A stretch of DNA of 64,000 nt from CAVPDA01 sp963702495 (GTDB lineage: Bacteria; Pseudomonadota; Gammaproteobacteria; Burkholderiales; Rhodocyclaceae): contig CAVPDA010000005.1 of assembly GCA_963702495.1 (NCBI GenBank), forward strand, positions 62,001 to 126,000, written 5' to 3'. Every line of letters starts with the position of its first letter. Position 1 is the stretch's first letter. Below, in pieces: positions 39,359-47,743 of the stretch. Made by a program: the position numbers and the translations under genes. A model generated the notes under the pieces. It ran no database searches. It was not told where the DNA came from and saw nothing but the letters and a program-made list of their open reading frames with translations.

Positions 39359-41530
39359 ATGCAACAGGCTGAACTCAACGACGATCTGATCCGGATAATC
39401 GAGGCCCGCCACCACGATCCGTTCGCGGTGCTGGGCAAACATGCCGTTAACGGCGGCATCGTGGTCCGGGCGTTCATCCCCCACGCGTCGGAGGTTTCGA
39501 TTGCCGAGGGCAACCTTCCCATGATCCGCGTTCCCGGCACCGACCTGTTCGAGTGGAGCGGAGACGGGACCGCGATCCCGGACCATTATCGTCTGATCTG
39601 GCGCGACGGCGTACACCACGAGCACATCGCCCACGACCCCTACACGTATCTGCCCCAGATTCCGGAGTTCGATCTGCACCTGTTCGGAGAGGGCAAGCAT
39701 CGCCAGGCCTACCTGTGCCTGGGCGCCCACGAGCACGAGGTAACGGGCGTGGCCGGCGTGCTGTTCGCGGTGTGGGCGCCCAACGCGGAGCGGGTCAGCG
39801 TGGTCGGCGACTTCAATCGCTGGGACGGCCGCCGCCATCCGATGCGGGTCCGCCCCGGCACCGGCATCTGGGAGCTGTTCATTCCGGACATCGGCGCTGG
39901 CAGCTTCTACAAATTCGAGATCCGCAACCGCCACTCCGGCGAGGTGCTGCTCAAGTCCGACCCCTACGGCCAACAATTCGAGCTGCGGCCGAACACCTCC
40001 TCCATCGTCACCGCGCAATCCGGCTACCAGTGGCAGGACGCGGCGTGGATGGAACGGCGCGCCGGCGCCGACTGGCAGCACTCCCCGATGTCGGTGTACG
40101 AGGTCCATCTCGGCTCCTGGCAGCGCGGGGTCGAGGGCGAGTTTCTCAACTACCGCGGCCTGGCGCGCATGCTGGTTGAATACGTGACGAAGATGGGGTT
40201 CAGCCACATCGAGCTCCTGCCCGTCACCGAGCATCCCTTCGATTTATCGTGGGGCTATCAGGCGACCGGCTATTTCGCGCCCACCAGCCGCTTCGGCACG
40301 CCGGACGACTTCCGCTACTTCGTGGATCACTGCCACCAGCACGGCATCGGCGTCATCCTCGACTGGGTTCCCGCCCATTTCCCGAAAGACGCCCACGCGC
40401 TGGCCCGCTTCGACGGTACGGCGCTCTACGAGCACGAAGACCCGCGCAAGGGGGAACACCTCGACTGGTCCACGCTGATCTTCAATTTCGGCCGCAACGA
40501 AGTGAAGAACTTTCTGCTGTCCAGCGCCCTGTACTGGATGAAGGAGTTTCACATCGACGGGCTGCGGGTCGATGCGGTCGCCTCCATGCTCTACCTTGAC
40601 TATTCGCGCACCGATTGGGTTCCGAACCAGTACGGCGGCCGGGAAAACCTGGAAGCGATCGAGTTCCTGCGGGAGTTCAACGCCGTCACCCACGGCGAGT
40701 GCCCAGGGGCCCTCATCATCGCCGAGGAATCCACGTCGTGGCCGCAGGTGACGCGCCCGACCTACCTCGGCGGCCTGGGCTTCGACATCAAGTGGAACAT
40801 GGGCTGGATGAACGACACCCTGCGCTACGTCTCGCATGAGCCGGTCCACCGCCAATACCACCACGACCTGCTCACCTTCAGCATGCTCTATGCATTCACG
40901 GAGAATTTCATGCTGCCGTTCTCCCATGACGAAGTGGTGCATGGCAAGGGCTCGATGCTGAACAAGATGCCGGGCGACGAGTGGCAGCGCTTCGCCAATC
41001 TGCGCACCCTGTACACCTACATGTTCACCCACCCGGGCAAAAAGCTGCTGTTCATGGGGACGGAATTCGGGCAGGGACTGGAGTGGAACAGCGCCGGGGT
41101 GCTGGACTGGTACGTCCTGCAGTTCCCCTTCCACCAGGGCATGCAGCGTCTGGTGATCGATCTGAACCAGCTCTACCGGAATTCGCCCGCCCTGCACCAC
41201 AGCGAGTTCGAATGGCAGGGGTTCGAGTGGATCGACTGCCACGATTCGCAACAATCGATATTGAGCTTCGTGCGCAAGGCAGGAGAAGCTTTCCTGGTGG
41301 TGGTGGTCAATTTCACCCCGGTCACCCGCGACAACTACCGCATCGGCGTACCGCGATCGGGCAACTACCGGGAAATCCTCAATTCCGACTCCCAGTTCTA
41401 CGGCGGAAGCAATGCAGGCAACGGCAATGGCAGCCTCGTCGCGGCGGATACCCCCTGGATGGGCCGCCCGTGGTCGCTGAGCATCACGGTGCCGCCGCTT
41501 GCCGCCATCGTCCTTGCGCCGCAGGAATGA
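39359..41530 (+). CDS. glgB: 1,4-alpha-glucan branching enzyme GlgB
   Basis: A 723-residue GH13 branching enzyme. It has the N-terminal GlgB-type region (HDPFAVLGKH), CBM48 (VWAPNAERVSVVGDFNRWDG), and the catalytic barrel with nucleophile in DGLRVDAVASMLYLDYSR, Glu in IIAEESTSWP and FMLPFSHDEVVHGKGS. ATG 39359 has AAAAGGA upstream. An in-frame ATG at 39320 lacks a ribosome site. It makes the alpha-1,6 branches of glycogen. Together with glgX and the glgP at 59.8 kb it shows a glycogen storage system. Synthase and ADP-glucose pyrophosphorylase are outside the window. Confidence 0.95.
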   Translation: MQQAELNDDLIRIIEARHHDPFAVLGKHAVNGGIVVRAFIPHASEVSIAEGNLPMIRVPGTDLFEWSGDGTAIPDHYRLIWRDGVHHEHIAHDPYTYLPQIPEFDLHLFGEGKHRQAYLCLGAHEHEVTGVAGVLFAVWAPNAERVSVVGDFNRWDGRRHPMRVRPGTGIWELFIPDIGAGSFYKFEIRNRHSGEVLLKSDPYGQQFELRPNTSSIVTAQSGYQWQDAAWMERRAGADWQHSPMSVYEVHLGSWQRGVEGEFLNYRGLARMLVEYVTKMGFSHIELLPVTEHPFDLSWGYQATGYFAPTSRFGTPDDFRYFVDHCHQHGIGVILDWVPAHFPKDAHALARFDGTALYEHEDPRKGEHLDWSTLIFNFGRNEVKNFLLSSALYWMKEFHIDGLRVDAVASMLYLDYSRTDWVPNQYGGRENLEAIEFLREFNAVTHGECPGALIIAEESTSWPQVTRPTYLGGLGFDIKWNMGWMNDTLRYVSHEPVHRQYHHDLLTFSMLYAFTENFMLPFSHDEVVHGKGSMLNKMPGDEWQRFANLRTLYTYMFTHPGKKLLFMGTEFGQGLEWNSAGVLDWYVLQFPFHQGMQRLVIDLNQLYRNSPALHHSEFEWQGFEWIDCHDSQQSILSFVRKAGEAFLVVVVNFTPVTRDNYRIGVPRSGNYREILNSDSQFYGGSNAGNGNGSLVAADTPWMGRPWSLSITVPPLAAIVLAPQE

Positions 41531-41952
41531 CCCACCGCGGCCACCTCACCATCGACGCGTGGGCACCACAGAATGGTCCGCGCCGCGCCCGGCGCACACA
41601 TGGCGCAGGCGGTCAGGCCGGTGCCCTCATGCCGCGACCGCCGATGACTGCGGACGCTTTTTTTCTGAAGTCGATGAATTTCACACAAGAGGAAGGGCGT
41701 TGACATTGACAGACCGAGACAGCCATCGAATTCCGATGCAATGACCCTATTCATGGCAGCGACGTTCGCCAAGTGGCTGGGGGAGAATTGCAGGCAGATC
41801 GGAAGCGCAACAAACGGCCATGCGCGCGACAGCGCCGACAGCCTGTTCGCGGCGAAAACGAAAGGATCCGTGCTCGATGGGTCTTCATGAACGGCCGTCG
41901 TCGGGCGTGTCCGTCGAAGCCGGGACCAGCGCCTGACGACGGTTCATTTTCG
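41531..41952. other. Intergenic, no gene seen
   Basis: These 422 nt between glgB and the phosphatase gene are less GC-rich than their surroundings. The open frames have biased, arginine- or proline-rich products and no ribosome site. A TTGACA at 41700 has no matching -10 at normal spacing. I see no hairpin with a T-run. Confidence 0.4.
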
Positions 41953-42603
41953 TCATCGACCGTCTCTGCCCGCCCCAGACAGTTCCCCGCCCTGCCGATC
42001 CGTTGGCAAAATCCGCAACGCGCGAATGGACTGCGGGTTTGCCTCCAGCCACAAGCATTCACCGTTCTTTCGTTTCATGTTGAGGATCGCGTTTCGCGGA
42101 AGCTCATTGATGTGCCGGGTGATGACATCCATGACCCAGCCATGGGTGATGGCCAGCACACGCTTGCCGGCGTGGTGTTCGGCGATGTGCAGGAGCGCGT
42201 CCAGAACCCGGTCCGCGAAGTCGTCCATCGACTCCCCCTGCTCGAAGGAACAGGCAGGGTTTCTTCTGAGAATCTGCTGCAGGAGAACCGGATTTGTCTC
42301 CGCGAGTTCAGCCTTCGGAATACCCTGGACCGCGCCGAAATTCCTCTCCTTCAAGCCGTCGTGTCGCAGCGGAGATGCGAGGCGGAGCCTGTCGGCGATG
42401 ATTTCCGCGGTCTCCAGCGATCGGCTCAAGGGGCTCGAATAGACGCAGGAGAAGCCCGAATCGGCAAATGCCGCGGCAAGCTCGTGAGCCTGTGTCCTGC
42501 CCTGCTCGTTGATCGGAACGTCGAGCCAGCCTTGAAGAATCCCAGCCGTGTTCCAGTCGGTTTCGCCATGCCGAGCAACGCATATGGTCGTGGAACCGTT
42601 CAT
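41953..42603 (-). CDS. Histidine phosphatase family protein (phosphoglycerate mutase-like)
   Basis: A 216-residue branch-1 histidine phosphatase. The catalytic motif RHGETDWN lies near residue 12, the second Arg in SSPLSRSLETAEIIA, the acidic residue in LKERNFGAVQG, and the second His in AITHGWVMD. The ATG at 42603 is chosen because the motif then sits near the N-terminus. The ribosome site is weak. The product could be a GpmB-like or CobC-like phosphatase. No cobalamin genes are adjacent, so the substrate is not assigned. Confidence 0.85.
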   Translation of the reverse strand: MNGSTTICVARHGETDWNTAGILQGWLDVPINEQGRTQAHELAAAFADSGFSCVYSSPLSRSLETAEIIADRLRLASPLRHDGLKERNFGAVQGIPKAELAETNPVLLQQILRRNPACSFEQGESMDDFADRVLDALLHIAEHHAGKRVLAITHGWVMDVITRHINELPRNAILNMKRKNGECLWLEANPQSIRALRILPTDRQGGELSGAGRDGR

Positions 42604-43197
42604 GTGCTCTGTCGCTACCGTGCGAGGAACGTCAGCGTCGCCCCGCCGGGCGACCGGTGATGGACCGCTGTCAGTTTGCTTCAAGACTCGTCACTTCCCT
42701 ATGCGTTGATTGCACCGCCCAGGACATACTCGGCGCCAGGGATCATCGTTCGAATGAACGCGGCCGGCCGGGCCTTTGCCTGCCTGGAAACGTCAAGGCG
42801 CAGACCAGGTGGCGGCCACGCCGAACTCGGCAAACTGGTTCCGGAGCTTTCGGATCAGCTTCTTCGCTTCTTCTCTCCCGCCGATCGCAGCTCACTTCTC
42901 CCAGTCCACGATCCGCTGCCTCAACTGCCGGCCGATCGACAAGACTACTCCCAGACAGGCTTACGACCGTGCATTCTACCTGCCGCCGACGGTGCGCACG
43001 ACCTACTGCGGGCGGCGCGAGTGCCATTCGCCCGGGGATGCGCTCATGGCTGAAGAGTGGGACCGCCCGCGCACGGACGGACCGTTCCGTGCCGGAACGA
43101 AAGGATTTCAGGAGGGTTGCGCAGGGAAGCGGCGATCGCAGGGGCGACCCGACGAAGCGCTACGCCGGATCGCCCCGATCGCGCGGTCCAGCACGCG
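42604..43197. other. Intergenic, no gene seen
   Basis: About 590 nt between two minus-strand genes. Frames on both strands are arginine/proline-rich with no ribosome site. A helical-looking stretch on the minus strand around 42.80-42.87 kb (EEAKKLIRKLRNQFAEFGVA) is open for only about 30 codons and may be a decayed gene fragment. Confidence 0.35.
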
Positions 43198-43938
43198 CTA
43201 GGGACGGCCGAGTTCGTGTACGACGATGCGCCCGTCGCTCTCTTCGATGAACCCGCGCGACTCCAGGTCCTTCAGGACCCGGCTCACCATCTCCCGTGAG
43301 GCGCCGACCATCTTGGCAATGTCATGCCTGCAGAGCTTGCGCATGACCACCCGCTCACCGCCCAGCGTCTCGGCCATGTCCCGCAGCAGTCGCACCACGC
43401 GCCCGGCCACGTCCAGCAGGGCGAGGCTTTCGATCCTGCGGTCGGCCATGCGCAAACGCTGAACCAGCGTGCGCATGACGTAGCGCGCCACGTCGAAGTT
43501 CTCCCGCAGACAGCGATTGAAATCGGCTTTGGCGATGACGACCAGAACACTGGGCGTCGTAGCCATGACGGTGGCGGAGCGGGCCTCGTCGTCCAGCACT
43601 CCCATCTCGCCGAACAACTCGCCCGGGCCCAGTACAGAGAGGATCGCCTCTCGTCCTTCCTCATCGCTGACGAGCACATCGAGGCTGCCCGCAAGGATCA
43701 GGTACACGAAATCGGTGCGCTCGCCGGCACGCACGACGTTGGCGTTGCGCGCCACGCGACGCAGCATGCACGCCCGCGCCACGACCTTCAGCGATTCCTC
43801 CGGCGTGTCAGCGAACATGGCAAAGCCGCGCAAGGTGGCGACGCTGATCTCGTGTGTCGCGACCGGCCGAACCCTGAAGGTCGGAGGAAGGCCGATCGGC
43901 TCCGGTCGGAATACTTGCATTGCGCAGGCGCTGGGCAT
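43198..43938 (-). CDS. Crp/Fnr-family transcriptional regulator
   Basis: A 246-residue regulator with a cyclic-nucleotide-binding beta-roll (about 40-150) and a C-terminal winged helix. The phosphate-binding-cassette-like motif GELFGEMGVLDDEARSATV keeps Glu and Arg-Ser-Ala, as in cAMP-binding CRP. The recognition helix is GASREMVSRVLKDLESRGF. The N-terminal cysteine cluster of oxygen-sensing FNR is missing; only scattered cysteines are present. It is therefore CRP- or DNR-like rather than a true FNR. ATG 43938 or 43920 could be the start. It could act on the FNR-type box before napF, but this is unproven. Confidence 0.85.
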   Translation of the reverse strand: MPSACAMQVFRPEPIGLPPTFRVRPVATHEISVATLRGFAMFADTPEESLKVVARACMLRRVARNANVVRAGERTDFVYLILAGSLDVLVSDEEGREAILSVLGPGELFGEMGVLDDEARSATVMATTPSVLVVIAKADFNRCLRENFDVARYVMRTLVQRLRMADRRIESLALLDVAGRVVRLLRDMAETLGGERVVMRKLCRHDIAKMVGASREMVSRVLKDLESRGFIEESDGRIVVHELGRP

Positions 43939-44296
43939 CGGTGCAACTACCTTTCTGGTCGGCGTAACGAGCAACTGATGCGACTCGGTGCCACCCGACA
44001 TCCGAGCCGGTCCGGCGTGCTCGATTGCTTGCGTGCGCCGGAATCGCATGGTGGCAGGTCCACCTTACGCAGGATGACCTTGTTCTTCAATCGGACAAAA
44101 GTCCTAAGATGTAGGCGAGGAGTGGCCTGCCGTCTCAGACAACCGAGAACGGACGACGTCAGGGGTGACGCGCAAGCCGGACAACCGCCGCGCGCATTCA
44201 CCGCTGCACGAGGGGGAGCGGGCGGCACCGATCGATCGGATCGGCAAACCGGAGGGCTCGAAAAACCTCTGAAAGCCGACCTGAAATCCGCGACCG
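43939..44296. other. Intergenic, no gene seen
   Basis: These 358 nt separate the Crp/Fnr gene from a decayed locus. A moderately AT-rich stretch at 44.06-44.12 kb (ATGACCTTGTTCTTCAATCG and following) may carry the Crp/Fnr gene promoter. I could not place convincing -35/-10 elements. Confidence 0.3.
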
Positions 44297-44487
44297 TCAG
44301 GACAACCAATTGCCGCCGGCCGTCCGGCGCAGCATCGGCGCCGTCTGCAGCATCCTGAGCAGGCCGCTCCGCCGCGGCGGCAAGGTCGAAGGCCCCGGAA
44401 CAGCCATTCACCGAGCGCGCCGACGAGGCTGCCATGCAGCAGCGTCATGGCCGCGTCGATGTCCAGGTCGGCGGGAGGCTGCACGAG
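44297..44487 (-). pseudogene. TetR-family regulator, C-terminal remnant
   Basis: Read on the minus strand with two frame changes, this gives DLDIDAAMTLLHGSLVGALGEWL, then GAFDLAAAAER, then LLRMLQTAPMLRRTAGGNWL and a stop at 44297-44299. The pattern matches the C-terminal helices of AcrR-like TetR repressors that usually lie divergent from RND efflux operons. The rest of the gene is missing: the remnant runs straight into an RND pump fragment on the other strand. Recognition rests on pattern only. Confidence 0.45.
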
Positions 44488-44970
44488 AGCCGGTCGCTGC
44501 CGTTCGCGGTCATGCTGGTGCTGCCGCTCGGCGTGCTCGGCGCACTGCTCGACGCCAGCGGACGCGGCCTGTCGAACGATGTGTATCTCCAGGTCGGCCT
44601 GCTGGCGACGATCGGCCTGTCGGCGAAGAACGCGATCCTGATCGTCGAGTTCGCCATGGCGCAGATGGAACAGGAGGGAAAGGAACTGATCGCGGCGACG
44701 CTGGAGGCGGTGCGCATGCGGCTGCGGCCTATCCTGATGGCCCCGCTCGCCTTCGGACTCGGCGTGCTGCCGCTGGCTATCGCCACCGGCGCCGGCTCGG
44801 GCAGCCAGAATGCCATCGGCAGCGGCGTGCTCGGCGGCACCATAGCCGGCACCGTGCTCGGCCTCTTCTTCATTCCCCTGTTCTACGTGGTGATCAAGCG
44901 CATCTTCCGGGCGAAGCCGCAGCCGGATGCCTCGCCTGCCCCGGAACCGGCGGTACAGGGAGGCCCCTGA
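44479..44970 (+). pseudogene. RND efflux transporter (AcrB/MexB-like), C-terminal remnant
   Basis: About 160 residues matching the end of an RND inner-membrane pump: SLPFAVMLVLPLGVLGALLD, LSNDVYLQVGLLATIGLSAKNAILIVEFA, then MRLRPILMAPLAFGLGVLPL and a final transmembrane helix. A full pump has about 1,040 residues, so nearly 85% is gone, along with the expected adaptor gene. The ATG at 44434 belongs to the upstream fragment, not to the pump. The remnant cannot work as a transporter. Confidence 0.85.
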
Positions 44971-45278
44971 CAGGAGCGCAGGTCTTCGCCGGGGAACGGG
45001 GAGCCGCCTACCTCGGCACGCAGGGAGACCCTTAGGACGCCCGGCGCAACATCGCGCCGGCGAGTGTCGGCGCTGCGCTGACCATGCCCGCGGCCGCGGT
45101 GATCAGCGCGCGATTGAATCCTGCGGCGTGCTGCAGGAGATCGAACGCCTGGGGGTGCAGCGCCAGGAAAAATTGCGGCGCCTGCTCGACCGGCGTGATT
45201 CCGCGCCCTCGGCGCAGCCGCCATCACCCCGGTCATGCGGTCGGCCAAACCTCCCGCCGCCCGCCGCAAACGCCCGCA
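44971..45278. other. Short region with a possible decayed 3' gene end
   Basis: On the minus strand, 45032-45229 is open for about 64 codons after an upstream stop. It reads GITPVEQAPQFFLALHPQ, AFDLLQHAAGFNRALITAAA and so on, ending MLRRAS. Its composition looks protein-like, but there is no start codon with a ribosome site, so it may be the tail of a lost gene. The family is not recognised. Confidence 0.25.
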
Positions 45279-45812
45279 TCAATCCTTGGGAATGCCCGCA
45301 GCGAACCAGCGCCTGTCAGGGGGGGCGATGGTACGGATCAGCAGCACGGCATTGGTGCAAACGCCGGGCGGGAGGGGACTCAGAACGTCGTCGATGCGGA
45401 AGTCACCGTTCGGTTCGAGCGGAACACCAGCCAGATTGGAGCTGTGTTCGACGTCGGGCAGGTTGCCGCAAAACAGCGTCGCGAACACGCTGGCACCACC
45501 GTTGCGCCCGATGTTGTTGCCGCCGCCGAGCAGCAGCCCTTCTCCCTTGGCCCGTATCCTTCCGTTCTCCTTCACGTCGACCCTCAGACGCGAGATTACC
45601 CAGGGCTGACCGCCGGGCGAAACACCGCGCACCACGTTGCGAGTGGCGTCGCCGGTGGCCGCGGCGCCGACCACGCTGGACACGGGACTCACGCCGATGC
45701 CGCCTTCGAAGCGCACCAGACTATCGTCCGCCAGCGCGGCCCCGCTCGACAGCAGCACCGCGATGCCGAGCACCGCACGCCCGGCTTCTCCGATCTTGCC
45801 CGTATGATTCAT
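45279..45812 (-). CDS. Exported protein of unknown function (177 aa)
   Basis: Starts at ATG 45812 with AAGGAG 8-9 nt upstream. The N-terminus is a clear Sec signal peptide (AVLGIAVLLSSGAALADD). The mature part has RFEGGIGVSPVSSVVG, VVRGVSPGGQPWVISRLRV, GGASVFATLFCGNLPDVE and LPPGVCTNAVLLIRTI. The two Cys may form a disulfide. I know similar hypothetical secreted proteins in Proteobacteria but no functional family. It appears monocistronic. Confidence 0.7.
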   Translation of the reverse strand: MNHTGKIGEAGRAVLGIAVLLSSGAALADDSLVRFEGGIGVSPVSSVVGAAATGDATRNVVRGVSPGGQPWVISRLRVDVKENGRIRAKGEGLLLGGGNNIGRNGGASVFATLFCGNLPDVEHSSNLAGVPLEPNGDFRIDDVLSPLPPGVCTNAVLLIRTIAPPDRRWFAAGIPKD

Positions 45813-46053
45813 GATTTGGACTCCTTGCCTCTGTTGGGACGGGAAGCGCCGATGGCGCTTACGGCATAGCCGCTCCTTCGCTGGAAGCAGGCATGAACAG
45901 TAAACAGAATGCGCCCGACGCTTATTCCGCCGCCGCTGCGCCGAAAGGCGCCGCGGTTGACGAGTCGTCCTCTCACCACCATGGGTTTTGGCGCGGTGCG
46001 CCGACCCAGAGGAATTCTTCGATCGAGCCTATCGCGCCCATGAGTCGGACCGG

Positions 46054-46899
46054 ATGCCGCCCATGAACCTGGCCACGGAAATGCTGGATACGCTCGGTCG
46101 CGCGCTGGCCGGCCGCGTGCTGCCGCGCGTACGCGCGCTGCATCTGCCGCCGGCCCCGTGGAACGGCAGCAAGAGTGGGGAATTCGGGGCGCTCGAACTC
46201 GAAGACGGATCGCTGGGGCTGAGCTATGTATTGCTCGACGGTGTACTGTCGAGGCTCGCCTCCGGCGACCATGGCACGGAGCTGATCGGTGCCGATCCCC
46301 TGGACGTCGCGCGCTGGTGGGCGCAAGCTCAGAGGGCACGGCGCACGATCGGCTTCGCGGCGGTCAACGCCCTCACGCGACATCTGTTCGACCGGCTGGG
46401 CTTCGCTCCGCCGCACGCCGGGGACTCGATCGGCGGACTGGCGCCCCGCGCCGGCGAGCACATCGGCATGGTCGGTTTCTTTCCGCCGCTGGTGAAGCAG
46501 GTGACGGCATGCGGCGCACGCCTGACCATACTCGAGCTCAAGCCAGAGCTGGCCGGCGAACACCCCGGCTTTCGTGTCACCCTCGATCCGCGCGAGCTCG
46601 GCACCTGCGACAAGGTGCTCTCGACCAGCACGGTGCTGCTCAACGACACGCTGGACGACGTGCTCGCGCACTGCGCCCGCGCCCGCACCTTCGCCATGAT
46701 CGGCCCCGGCGCCGGCTGCCTGCCCGACCCCTTGTTCGAGCGTGGCGTCACGCTGATGGGCGGAGCCTGGATCGAGGACGCCGAGGGGTTCAAGCGGGCC
46801 CTGGCGGGGGGCGAGCCGTGGGGTCGGTGCGCAAGGAAGTTCGCGCTGGACCGCGGCTCCTACCCGGGAATCGGTGCGCTGCTTGCACGTACGACCTGA
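46054..46899 (+). CDS. DUF364 (Rossmann-like, putative heavy-metal chelation) protein
   Basis: A 281-residue protein of the DUF4213/DUF364 type. The N-terminal half has GLSYVLLDGV and FAAVNALTRHLFDR. The C-terminal Rossmann-like domain has IGMVGFFPPLVKQV, LTILELKPEL, VLSTSTVLLNDTLDDVL and FAMIGPGAGCLPDPLFERGV. Relatives are often linked to molybdenum, nickel or other metal metabolism, but their reaction is unknown. The start is ambiguous between ATG 46054 and 46063; an upstream frame to 45988 is less likely. It is convergent with the reductase-like gene at 46907, only 7 nt apart. Confidence 0.75.
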   Translation: MPPMNLATEMLDTLGRALAGRVLPRVRALHLPPAPWNGSKSGEFGALELEDGSLGLSYVLLDGVLSRLASGDHGTELIGADPLDVARWWAQAQRARRTIGFAAVNALTRHLFDRLGFAPPHAGDSIGGLAPRAGEHIGMVGFFPPLVKQVTACGARLTILELKPELAGEHPGFRVTLDPRELGTCDKVLSTSTVLLNDTLDDVLAHCARARTFAMIGPGAGCLPDPLFERGVTLMGGAWIEDAEGFKRALAGGEPWGRCARKFALDRGSYPGIGALLARTT

Positions 46900-46906
46900 C
46901 GCTGCA

Positions 46907-47644
46907 TCAACCCCCGAGTCCCAGCGCCTGGCGCAGTTCCCGCGCGGTGAGCGCCCGGCCGAACACCGGCGAGCCGACGTCGAAGTCCTTGGCGCGGGCC
47001 AGCGGCCCGACCACCACCGGCTCGAAACCGGCATCCTGAACCAGCCGTACCGCTACCTGCAGCGCCTCCTGATCGTCCGCCGCCAGTGGAATGGCGATCC
47101 GCTCACCGGTGCGATGCGCGTCGCTGCGCAGGTTGGTATGGGGGATGCAGTTGAAGGCCCGCACCAGGCGCACGCCGGGCAGGTACTCCGCGGAGGCGGT
47201 CCCGGTGCCCTTGGCGCGCGCCGGTTCCGCCATTTCGCCGTCGCGATGGGGAAACGGATTGCCCGTTTCCAGCACCACCTTGCCTTTCATCTGTGCGGCA
47301 TAGTCGCGGCCCACCTGGGGCAGCGCGCCGTAGGGCACGGAGACGAGGATGACTTCGCCGAAGGCGGCCGCCTCCTGCGGTGTGCCCGCCCGCACCTTCG
47401 ACCCGAGACGTTCGGCCAACGGACGCAACTGATCCGGGTGGCGCGAGGAGATCAGCAGCTCGTGGCCGGCTCTGGCCCACAGTTCGGCCAGCCCGCCGCC
47501 GATCTTGCCGGTGCCGATGATGCCGATCTTCAGCTTGCGGGACTGGGCGCGGACGGAGCGCGGCAGACCGCCCAGAATCGCAGCGCAGGTACCGGCGAGG
47601 AGCACGGCGCGGCGGCCGCTATCGAAATTTCGGTCGTCGTGCAT
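46907..47644 (-). CDS. NADPH-dependent F420 reductase-like NAD(P)-binding protein with Tat signal
   Basis: A 245-residue protein from ATG 47644 (GGAGGGG upstream). The N-terminus has a twin-arginine-like signal (SGRRAVLLAGTCAAILGGLP). After it comes the dinucleotide-binding IGIIGTGKIGGGLAELWARAG and the family pattern of NPD/F420-reductase-like enzymes (ISSRHPDQLRPLAERLG, ETGNPFPHRDGEM, RAFNCIPHTNL). Export of an NADP-binding enzyme is unusual. It lies directly downstream of Tat-dependent molybdenum oxidoreductase genes on the same strand, which suggests shared function. Its reaction is unknown. Confidence 0.8.
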   Translation of the reverse strand: MHDDRNFDSGRRAVLLAGTCAAILGGLPRSVRAQSRKLKIGIIGTGKIGGGLAELWARAGHELLISSRHPDQLRPLAERLGSKVRAGTPQEAAAFGEVILVSVPYGALPQVGRDYAAQMKGKVVLETGNPFPHRDGEMAEPARAKGTGTASAEYLPGVRLVRAFNCIPHTNLRSDAHRTGERIAIPLAADDQEALQVAVRLVQDAGFEPVVVGPLARAKDFDVGSPVFGRALTARELRQALGLGG

Positions 47645-47743
47645 CGAACTTCCCCTCCACTGTTCGGTTGAACGCGGCCAGTGGTCGCCCGGAATGGCGT
47701 CGGCCAAAACCGGACGCGCGACATGGCATGCCACGAACCCGAC

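Noticed and set aside
40244..41254. 336-codon minus-strand frame within glgB
   Set aside because: Antisense shadow of the branching-enzyme barrel; no ribosome site.
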